A stretch of 64,000 nucleotides of DNA from Ryuthela nishihirai (taxonomy: Eukaryota; Arthropoda; Arachnida; Araneae; Heptathelidae): the NCBI GenBank assembly GCA_038380435.1, contig JAWZYU010000034.1:6120704-6184703 (forward strand), in the 5' to 3' direction. Below the pieces are notes generated by a model that was not told the DNA's origin, did not search any database, and saw nothing but the letters and a program-made list of their open reading frames with translations. Position 1 is the first letter of the stretch; each line of letters opens with the position of its first letter. A program made the position numbers and the translations under genes. Positions 55,584 to 64,000 of the stretch are shown in pieces.

Positions 55584-56450
55584 TTTTAGTACGTCTCCTG
55601 CATTTAAAAAAAAATTGCTTCCGACAGCGTGATTTGAACCCTCTACCTCAGTGCCAATAGCTGAAGCGTCATTGCTCTCAGCTATGCCTTGTTACTTGAT
55701 GGTGTGGTTTAGATGTGTCTCAAACGGGTATAGACATATAAATCACGTATCTCTTTATTAAGCTTGAGTTTTATATTTCAGATATTAACCTAGGTTTTTT
55801 ATTATCCTACTTTTTTTACAACCTTCGTATTCTTTATAACTAGCTTTTTTCAGCGTATTTCTTATAATGAACTCCATGACTAGAAGAAGGACAAATCTAC
55901 AGTTTTAAAAGACTGTCCCACAGAAAATACCAATGGGCAAAAAATTAATAAAAGGAAAAAAAAACTTAAAAACTTATTCGTCATTATGTAAAAAGGGATA
56001 ATATGGTGACCTATAACTTTAGTACGTCTCCTGTATTTTAAAAAAATTTGCTTCCAACGCAGTGATTTGAACCCTCTACCCCAGTGCTGATAGCGTTATC
56101 GAGCTCGGCTATGCCTTGTTACTTAATGACGTGGCTTACATGTGTCTCAAACGGGGTATAAATCACGTATCTATTATAGCTTGAGTTTTATATTTCAGAT
56201 ATTAACCTAGGTTTTTTATTATCCTACGTTTTTGCACAACCTTCGTATTCTTTATAACTAGCTTTATTTCTGTGTAACCTTCGTTTATAACTACGTATTT
56301 CTTTTAACTCCGTGACTAGAAGGACTATTCTACAGTAAGACTGTACCTCAGAAAATGTCATTGGGTAAAAAAATTTAATAAAAGGAAAAACTTATTCCTC
56401 ATTATGTATGATATGGATTGACCTGTATGGGTGTCATAAAAGTCCCGCTT
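55584..56450. repeat. Tandem duplication (~435 bp x 2) with a tRNA-like motif
   Basis: Copies begin TTAGTACGTCTCCTG near 55584 and 56020 and share GATTTGAACCCTCTACC, TTTATATTTCAGATATTAAC and CAACCTTCGTATTCTTTATA. On the minus strand each carries GGGTTCAAATC (B-box-like) and TAGCTGAG, so the unit may derive from a tRNA-related element. A third partial copy of the 3' section lies near 56690-56800. Confidence 0.8.
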
Positions 56451-57351
56451 TAGAATACGTGTTCGGTACCGGACCACGTTTTTATTCACGGATGTCCTGT
56501 GAAATTAAAAGATATTAAACGGTGAATCACAATGGGACCACGATTAACTGATCCTTTGACGATCCTCTTCGATAAACTCGTTAATCATCAAAAAGTCCTC
56601 CTTTCTTAAAAACCCTACATTAATTAAAATTCTTATCAAAGTCCCCCTCATTAACAGTTCCACCCCCCTTTCAAGGACTAGCCTGCAGTAACTGTTTTCC
56701 CACAGAAAATGCCATTGGGAAAAAAAATTTAATAAAAAAAATCTGTTTTAAAAACTTATTCGTCATTATGTGTGATATGGTGACCGTAAATTGTTCCACA
56801 CCACGGATCACGTTTTACTGACGGATGGTTAAGTCCTGCGCAATTAAAAAATTTTAACTTCCACTCTCATCTGAAATTTTTCCACTAAACTTTTTTTTGA
56901 ATGGCAACGAGGGTGTTGCAATTCTTTTATCCGTATTTTGCGAGTTCGACCTTTCATCATGCATTTCGCAACAAGCAGGATGTGTTCGTGACAAGGTCAC
57001 TTTCTTAACGGGTGATTGCAGACAGATCTGTTGCTATCCGCTCAACAATATTTGCATCTGCTACTGATAACACGATTTCCTTCATTAAAAATAGAAACTC
57101 AAGCCGAGTGCATATATTCACATGTACTTGAGCAATATATTTATATTTCTTGGAGTTATTGCTTAGAAAAGCTATGAATTTCAGTAAACAGTAAAAAAAA
57201 AGAATGAATTTAGGAAGAAAAATATTGAAATTATTAAAGTAAGAGGTGCATTTTATATTTAATACTTTTATGGCATTTATTTCTAATTATATTCCAGAAT
57301 TTTTTTCTGTATTCATTTAAAACTGTATGATGACATTATTTTTGTGTATAA
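56451..57351. other. Spacer, no gene seen
   Basis: AT-rich; only the partial repeat near 56690-56800 was recognised. Confidence 0.5.
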
Positions 57352-57699
57352 CAGTGGTGTCCAAAGTTTTCCAATCATTATCATATTGGTCAGAAATTTT
57401 AAGAAGCCACATCACTTTGATGACCTTTAAAAACTATATAGTGTCGAATAACTCACATTTCCAATTCAAATATTAGAGTATAAACGTAAAGGTGACGGTC
57501 AGAGGTGAATGAATAGTTTACTGATAACCCTGTCTCACTGTTATTTTTTTTTTCATGATGGCATATGTTGTCAACTATGTTACAATAGCGCGTGTAAGAA
57601 ATTATTTCAAATCAGTCTGTAAAAAATATCAAGAGGTTTTTATTTTTCATTTGTGGACCAGATTAGAAATTCTTGCATGCTGTACTTTGGTCACCACTG
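57352..57699. mobile_element. Non-autonomous hAT-type MITE
   Basis: 348 bp. Ends CAGTGGTGTCCAAAGT and, inverted, CAGTGGTGACCAAAGT. Eight-base flanks GTGTATAA and GTATAAAA agree at 6 of 8 positions, the duplication length of hAT elements. No coding frame. Confidence 0.8.
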
Positions 57700-57949
57700 G
57701 TATAAAAGATCTATAGTTTCTAGAGAATGTTTTATGCACAATTCTAAGAAGTTACGTACCTTGAAAATAGACTGTGTTGTAATTACTTATTTTGTAACTT
57801 AATAAATGGACTTTCTAATTATGTAGGTGTTTGTACTCTTTTTTTTTTCATATCAAAACATTACCATTTTAGAAGTAAGCACACTTCCCAAGAAACTTTT
57901 AAAATGCATTTCAATTTATTTCCATTGTTTTCATTATCTATAATCAGGG
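57700..57949. other. Spacer, no gene seen
   Basis: AT-rich with a T run near 57840. Confidence 0.5.
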
Positions 57950-58800
57950 ACATAGCTATGGGGGGAGGCTCCCCCCAAAGTAAATCGGAGTTGGCAAAAT
58001 TCATAAATGAGTTGTGAAAATTGAGATTTTTTTGTAAAACTAAAGGGAGTTAGCAAAATGTAGGGTAGTTGGCAAAATCGGGACAATTTGACAAAATTCC
58101 GGTGAGATGTAAAAATTGAGATTTTTTTTCTGAAAAATTATGGCGAGTTGTCCAAATCAAGGTAACTTGGCATAATCTAGGACAGTTAGTAAAATGCAGG
58201 TGAGTTGTAAAAATTGGGAATTGGTTTTTATGAAATTAAGGAGAGTTGGCAAAATCGGGGTAACTTGGAAAAATCTTGGGGAGTAGATAAAATTCAGGTA
58301 AGATGCAAAAATTGGGGTTTTCTTCTGTAAAATTATGGCGAGTTGGCAAAATTCGAAGCCACTTGGTAAAATACAGGCTAGTTGTGAAAATTGGGATTGG
58401 TTTTGTGGCATTAAGGAAAGTTGCAAAATTCAAGTGAAATGTAAAAATTGGGAATTTTCTGCAAAATTTTGTGGATTTCTGTAAATTTCAATTGAAATAT
58501 CAATGTAATCGGTTGTATTATGTGTTAAGAAATAAATTTGCCATAATTTTTAATAATAATAATAAATTGGCAAAATTTGAAGCAACGGTAAAATACGGGC
58601 TAGTTTGAAAATGGCTTGTTTTTTATGCTATTAAGGAGAGAGTGTAAAATTCGAAGCGGCTTGACGACGAATTCAGGAAAGATATAAAAATTTGGATTTT
58701 TTTTCTGTAAAATTTACGGCGAGTTGGCAAAAATTCATAACCACTAGGTAAAAATACAGGCGAGTTGTGAATTAAAATTTTTTAAAAAAACCTATATATG
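57950..58800. repeat. Degenerate ~110-bp tandem repeat
   Basis: Seven or so loose units alternating GAGTTGGCAAAATT-like and GTGAAAATTGGGATTG-like blocks with TCTGTAAAATTATGGCGAGT. The first is preceded by GGGGGGAGGCTCCCCCC, an inverted repeat. Open frames here reflect the repeat. Confidence 0.8.
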
Positions 58801-58860
58801 GCCCTAAAAAGTAGAAAATAAGCCTGAAGCATATCGGTGGTGCAATCGACATCTAGTTCG

Positions 58861-58910
58861 TAGAACCGGTTTACGAACCTGACGCGCTACCGACTGAGCA
58901 ACCCACGCCC
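58861..58910 (-). mobile_element. SINE B head fragment
   Basis: Reverse complement reads GGGCGTGGGTTGCTCAGTCG then GTAGCGCGTCAGGTTCGTAA: only the A-box half of the tRNA-like head. Confidence 0.75.
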
Positions 58911-59345
58911 AAGGAAGATAGGACGCCGACAAGTTGTAATGGAGACCATAACTAAACTGTCCCAGTTTCAGCTTTCTGAACATTTACTGAAATATCCTGG
59001 TTTTTAGTAATCGAAAACTGGACAAACTAGCTACTGACCCTTTATGAATTCACATTTTTCGGTGATTCCCCAACTTGTGTCAAATCTTTCTGTAGATTCT
59101 CCTCCCATCATTACATGATGCATTTTAACTAAAATATAGATTCTTACAAAGAGGACTCCCTTGAAAACCCAAGAAGGGATTATTTCTCTAGTTCTTTATT
59201 GGTTATTATGAAATTTGAATTTAAGTCGAGAAATTCGATACTCCAAAAATTCTTGTATCCCGAATTGTTAATTTTGTAATCATGAGATAGTTTCGACATA
59301 ATTCCAGCCAAAAGTTATGAAAAATAAGGTTAATTGTGATAAAAT
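58911..59345. other. Spacer, no gene seen
   Basis: AT-rich; nothing recognised. Confidence 0.5.
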
Positions 59346-59522
59346 TGCCGAGTGGTTAGCGCACTTGGCTACTGATCTAAGGGATCTGGGTTCGAGCCTT
59401 TGGTAAGGCATAAATGTTCGTGATGTTTTTCTGCTGAGGCCTGCCTCAGAGACCTGCGGCATATAAACTGACGGGCTCCTGTCAGATATCTGTGGTAAGC
59501 TGCCTGAGGGAGTATTTTTTTT
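59346..59522 (+). mobile_element. SINE A with internal deletion
   Basis: Head GCCGAGTGGTTAGCGCACTT with B box GGTTCGAGCC; the linker and body are shortened; hairpin CTGACGGGCTCCTGTCAG; tail T-rich. Confidence 0.88.
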
Positions 59523-60295
59523 ATTGTGATAAATGTACTATTTCCGTTAGAGCTTTCTGAAATATTGAAACCAGCATGCGAACTGCCATTACTACCTTTC
59601 TTGAACTCCTAGGGATCGGGGATCACAGGTTCCGTATCACTAGTGTAATACAGTAGATGCTCTTATAACGTTTTTATAACGTGTTTAAAAAATTTAATTC
59701 CTTTGCAAATTTCATTCAAACTTGGAAAGCATTATACCTCAGTGGCGCATTCGTTCGCAGACTGCGACGCATTTAGACATTTTCGGGCCATACGCACAAA
59801 GTCATCGGGAGCCCCTGCACCCTGAATTACTTTGTAGGCATTAAAAAAATTTTTTTTCAAACCTATAATTAATATTTTGTATCAAAATGCTTTTATTAAA
59901 ACTTTTCTTACAAAATGATAATTACATTTTCGATTTTTTGACTCGCTAAAATCGTTAATTCATCATAATTTGACTTATACATTCTATGTACAAAATTTCC
60001 AGAAGATTCAATTTTTGCTCTATGAGCGTACGTCACGAATGATTTTTAATCGTTTTTAGTACAAAAAACTTCCTCTTCGTTACTCGTTGTCAAAACGTTT
60101 GAGAAATTATTTTATTATCATGAATAAGTTCAAGTTTATATAAAGGCACTATTTAAACCTGATTTTAACAAAATTTCAAATTTCCATTTCCAATTTTCTC
60201 AACATTTGAATCGCCATTATAAGATTCTGCGATATTTTTATGTAATTTATGCGTTACTCTATTATAATTAAACTACACATCAAATTTCTTGTTTA
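59523..60295. other. Spacer, no gene seen
   Basis: AT-rich; nothing recognised. Confidence 0.5.
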
Positions 60296-60304
60296 TATAC
60301 TTAT

Positions 60305-60546
60305 GCCGTCCCATGGCCGAGTGGTTAGCGCGCTTGGTTACTGATCTAAGGGACTGGGTTCAGTGGTTAGCGCGCTTGGTTACTGATCTAAGGGACTGGG
60401 TTCGAGTCCCGGGTAAGGCATGGATGTATGTGTTGTTTGTCTGCTGAGGTCCTTCCATCCTCTCAGACCTTCTACTGTGGCATATAAATTGACAGGCTCC
60501 TGTCAGACCTCTCTGGCAAGCAGCTGCTTGAGGGGGTATTTTTTTT
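60305..60546 (+). mobile_element. SINE A with duplicated head and exact target duplication
   Basis: Flanked by TATACTTAT on both sides (60296-60304 and 60547-60555). A 42-bp part of the tRNA-like head (AGTGGTTAGCGCGCTTGGTT onward) is tandemly duplicated, giving two A-box regions before one complete B box (GGTTCGAGTCC). The body, hairpin and GCTTGAGGGGGTAT end are intact. Confidence 0.95.
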
Positions 60547-60865
60547 TATACTTATCAACTGGATCCCTCTGCAGCAATCAAAATTTATTTTATTACCACA
60601 ACAACAAAAAATACATTGAAATCTCTACCTTCTAATTCTGTATCATTCACCAAAATTTCATCAAAAAGTAACTTTCTAATAATTTGTGTCTGGTTTTCTT
60701 TTATACATGTTATTGGATATAAGTTTTCCAGCTTTGCTTTCAATTGAAAAAACATCACTGAAATGTTGCATAAATAATTAAGACAGAGCTATTGATGATA
60801 ACTTTGTAGACCAGGGGACGTATCAATATGACATTTAGTTCTAGTAATAAAAGTGTGTCTATATA
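60547..60865. other. Spacer, no gene seen
   Basis: AT-rich. Confidence 0.5.
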
Positions 60866-61961
60866 CTGAGATGACAGTTTATTAGGTACACTACCCCATT
60901 TCGCATAAATGGTTCGCTCCAACGCAAGATCTAGCATCCGTTAGAGTTGGATTGAGTGGCAGAATTGATGGGCAACGTGCAACCTGAGCGACTTTCAATG
61001 TGGCATGATGGTGCTACGCATGCCAGTTCTAGTATCTCCCAAACGGTTGTCTTCCTCGGCTTTGCACGCACAGCCACTTCAAGGGTTTACCAAGAATGGA
61101 TCGAAAGGCAAAACACTACCAGTGATCAGCAATCCTGTGGACGATAACTTCTGTATACTGAGAGGTCAAAGGAGGCGCAAGAATCGTGCAAGTGAACAAC
61201 AGACAGACCACAACTGGGCAAATCGCAGCAGAATTAAAATTGGTGTGTAAAAGGTTGTCTCCGAATGCACCAGTATCGGATCTTGTCATTAATGGGCTAC
61301 AACAGCTGCTGACCGTATTGAGTGCTAATCTTGTCAACGGCAAACACAAAATGTGACTCCAGTGGGTACAGGAGCATCTGCACTAGAAAGTTGAGGACCA
61401 GAGAAAGGTTTCTTGGTCAGACGAATCAAGCTCCTTTTGCATCATGATGGAAGGTTCAGAATTTGGTTCAAGCAACATGAGGCCAGGGAGCCATCTTGTC
61501 TGGTGTCTTCAGTACAGGCTGGTAGTGGCGGTGTGAGGAATATTTTTCTGGCACACATTAGGTCCCCTGATACCCATCAGAGGACATCTTAATACCATGG
61601 CGAATTTGAACATCATTGCTGACCAAGTTCATTCCTCATTCATATCGACACATTCAGCATGATATATCACCGAATGGTTTAGGAACATGCCAACTGGTTA
61701 TCCTTGGCCTGCTCACGTTGTAGCGAAACATTTACTGCACTGTAGTCAGATTTAAACCCTATCGAGCATCTTTGGGTTGAGGTGGTAAGAGCTGTTTGCA
61801 GCGAGACTGTGCTGCCATCCAATTTGCAGTAGCTATACGAGAATCATTTCCCTGTGGTGCAACATTCCTGCACAACGCATCCAGCATCTTGTAAGTTGAA
61901 TCTCGACGAATTATGAATGTTCTGATGGTAAAAAGAGAGGCAACACAGTATTAGGTAGCTG
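60866..61961 (+). pseudogene. Tc1/mariner transposase relic
   Basis: The left end GACAGTTTATTAGGTACAC resembles a Tc1-like terminal repeat; the right end near CACAGTATTAGGTAGCTGT is a worn inverse. Between them GPLIPIRGHLNT (about 61560), NIIADQVHSSF (about 61610) and DLNPIEHLWVEVV (about 61750) are typical of a Tc1-type DDE transposase catalytic region, but in broken frames. The amino-terminal part (60950-61250) is poorly preserved. Dead copy; SINE A follows directly at its right end. Confidence 0.85.
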
Positions 61962-61971
61962 TAGTTAGTAA

Positions 61972-62182
61972 CCACTGTCGCATGGCCGAGTGGTTAGCGC
62001 ATTTGGCTACTGATCTAAGGGACCTGGGTTCGAGCCCTGGGTAAGGCACGGTTGTATGTGTTGTTTTTCTGCTGAGGTCCTGCCATCCTCTCAGATCTAC
62101 TTTGGCATATAAACTGACAGGCTCCTGTCAGACCTCTGTGGCAAGCAGCTGCTTGAGGGGGTATTTATTTATTTTATTTATT
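61972..62182 (+). mobile_element. SINE A, full length with target duplication
   Basis: Reference copy of SINE A, 211 bp. Flanks TAGTTAGTAA at 61962-61971 and 62183-62192. A box TGGCCGAGTGG at 61983-61993 and B box GGTTCGAGCCC at 62027-62037 give a tRNA-like pol III promoter. Then the GTTGTTTTTCTGCTGAGGTC linker, the CTGACAGGCTCCTGTCAG hairpin, GCAGCTGCTTGAGGGGGTAT and a TTTA-repeat tail. Confidence 0.96.
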
Positions 62183-62192
62183 TAGTTAGTAA

Positions 62193-62699
62193 ACTAGGAT
62201 CTCTGTGTATGTAATCTGCAATTGTTATAATAATGTTCCGAGAGTTTGTTAAAAGTATTTTTCTAATTACTGCTCCCTTGGGTGAATTTCGTTTTTCTCT
62301 GGAAAAGTAATTTACATGTATAGCAATATGCCTCCTTTTTAGTTTTGGTATACACTAGAGGTCCTGTATAGATAGAGGCTGGCCATCTCTGTGATTCACT
62401 GCCATTGGTTGATTCAGTCACGTGGTTTATGAGCGCTATGTTTTGTCGAGCTATGAGAAGAAAGCCTATGAGTTAGTGTGTGTACCAAGTTAAAACTTCA
62501 CAGTTGTTACAGTTTTATATATTTCTACCACTTTTTGTCTATAAAAGCTGTCCTATTTTATGAATGCCTCACTGCGCTGTATTTGGTTGCAAAAATTTCG
62601 CTCAAAGAAATAAAGTAATGAATATTTTTTTCCGAGAAACTCCATCAGAAGACGGCAATCGGCTGCAAAAGTGAAATGAGCTAACTGAAAACCAACAGA
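62193..62699. other. Spacer, no gene seen
   Basis: Nothing recognised. Confidence 0.45.
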
Positions 62700-63620
62700 T
62701 AATTTCTTTTAAGGTTTGTTTGATAAACGAGCTAATGTTTTCACTTTGTCGTGTGCTTATTCTAATATTTGTTCGTCTGTCTGTCTGTCTCTCTGTTAAC
62801 TGTTATCTGTCCATCTGTATATGCTTCTGTAGACAATCAATTTTTTTACTTTTAGAGCTAAATGAAAAATTTTTTTGGGTTAAATAGGTTTCGAACAAAT
62901 ATTGCGACTAGCAATTTTGAAAAATTTCAATGACTTTAATAGCGCCCTCGAGCGATGGGAAAAGATGGAAAATGCTAAAATTTCAAGCGAGTACTACAAA
63001 CAAACAATTTACAATGGAATTCTGAAATTTTGGCAGTATAGTGTTATGGTCAGAAGGTCATCAAAAGGATGTGCGAAAATGAAACTTGTTTTTAAGGGAT
63101 AAACGAAACAAAATATATATATTTTATAGGCAGTAACAAAATATTAATGATTTAAACAATATTTCATAATCTCAGCTTACCTGTATATGTGTAAACGTCT
63201 ATAAATCAATGTTGTTTTTTGAAAAACGCTGGCATTAGTTCAACAGGTTAGAATACTATGACATGTTTCTGGAGAGATGCGGGTTCGAATCCCGTATGTA
63301 GGCAAATTTTTTTTCCACGAGAATATTAATATTTACATTTTTCGAATCCCCATCAGTGCAATTTCCAGTGTTAGAGAGTGCTGAAGGCGGTATATAAAAA
63401 CTCAAAAGGCGACCTCTAGTGGCGGAAAAAAGCTGGAAAATACCAAATCTTTAAATAAATATTGCAAACGATCTATTTTTGTTAGAAACTTAAATTTTTG
63501 TCATAGAATGTAATTGGTCAAGTGGTTTACCTTAAGAGTAATGATTTGTCCCGTTGGTGAAATGCAACATTTCTGCTTTAAGAGGTAAATGAAAAACTTT
63601 TTTCACATTACAGGTACTAA
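62700..63620. repeat. Dispersed repeat family, two related segments
   Basis: The segment near 62710-62960 is related to the arms of the 7.0-8.4 kb inverted repeat (AAACGAGCTAATGTTTTCA; GTAGACAATCAATTTTTTTA). A further segment near 63410-63620 repeats its later part (GTGGCGGAAAAAAGCTGGAA; AGAGGTAAATGAAAAACTTT). Family unidentified. Confidence 0.55.
63229..63303 (+). other. tRNA-like sequence
   Basis: CATTAGTTCAACAGGTTAGA resembles a D-arm/A box, and GCGGGTTCGAATCCCGT is a perfect T-arm/B box. The acceptor stem pairs poorly, so I read it as a pseudo-tRNA or a SINE head rather than a working tRNA. Confidence 0.4.
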
Positions 63621-63795
63621 TAAAATATTAATAGTTTATTTTCTCAATTATTCATATTTCGAATTTCCACTGTCAGAGAGTACTGAAAGTGTAAAATAAC
63701 TAGAAGAACGCATATCACTTCTAGCACATATAGGAATCTCATTTTCAAAGAGAATGAAGTTATTCCTTTGCCTACTTTTTCGCTCCTTAAAAGTT

Positions 63796-63935
63796 TTAGT
63801 TATGGATGTTCATGTTGTTTTTCTGCTGAGGTTCTGCCATCTTCATGGCTCTTCTACTATGACATATAAATTGACAGGCTCCTGTCAGACTTCTGTACAA
63901 GCAGCTGCTTGAGGGGTTATTTATTTATTTTTTAA
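63796..63935 (+). mobile_element. SINE A, head missing
   Basis: Starts at TATGGATGTTCATGTTGTTT (linker), hairpin TGACAGGCTCCTGTCAGA, CAAGCAGCTGCTTGAGGGGT, TTTA tail. Confidence 0.9.
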
Positions 63936-64000
63936 TGATGGGGCAAAGTGCACAGAGTAGTATTTTATTAGTAATTATAAAACATAAAAAGTATTTGTCT

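Noticed and set aside
58157..58433. Minus-strand frames of 65-89 codons
   Set aside because: They follow a degenerate tandem repeat; the protein is a translated repeat.
60305..60400. Two tandem tRNA genes
   Set aside because: It is a 42-bp duplication within a SINE head, flanked by a SINE target duplication.

Overview
The window is AT-rich DNA from a eukaryote, almost certainly an animal and most likely an arthropod. I see no intact single-copy host gene. Tc1/mariner, hAT and pogo/Tigger transposons, an APE-type LINE, tRNA- and 5S-derived SINEs, palindromic MITEs and long satellite arrays fill it. The arthropod call is inference from this repeat mixture; no marker gene fixes the species.

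Layout: 1-2830 is a LINE on the minus strand. 3.9-5.1 kb is a decayed Tc1. 5.8-13.5 kb holds SINE pieces, a long inverted repeat, palindromic MITEs and a 30-bp CpG-rich minisatellite. 13.86-22.62 kb is a ~231-bp satellite split by a 4521-bp LTR retrotransposon (15526-20046). 22.62-27.73 kb is a second, ~365-bp satellite. 31.1-32.7 kb is a SINE followed by a second copy of the LINE. 33.1-34.9 kb is a 32-bp minisatellite. 38.35-40.25 kb is three minisatellites end to end, the first a pyrimidine-rich tract of about 1.4 kb. 43.6-45.0 kb is a pogo/Tigger transposase relic. 45.1-50.7 kb is an old tandem duplication carrying two poly(A) polymerase pseudogenes. 50.74-53.02 kb is a hAT element with both terminal inverted repeats. 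54.3-64 kb holds a 5S-headed SINE, two MITEs, several tandem duplications, a second Tc1 relic and more SINEs.

The most notable object is the LTR element. Its two 640-bp LTRs look identical by eye, and it has a tRNA-Leu primer-binding site and a polypurine tract, but reverse transcriptase and the integrase core are absent. Its single 1085-codon frame runs from a repeat-built coiled coil, through about 365 residues that read as intronless thymidine phosphorylase, then a worn C2H2 zinc-finger segment, and ends in what looks like the last residues of a Ty3/gypsy integrase. This is what retroviral-style capture of cellular mRNA would leave. Removing the element and one 4-bp target duplication restores the satellite period to exactly 232 bp, so the insertion is clean and young.

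A second theme is modular SINEs. One 3' body with a conserved small hairpin follows a tRNA-like head in most copies and a 5S rRNA head in one, and its tail is fused to the head of a different SINE in another. All identities rest on reading translations and motifs by eye; no search was run.
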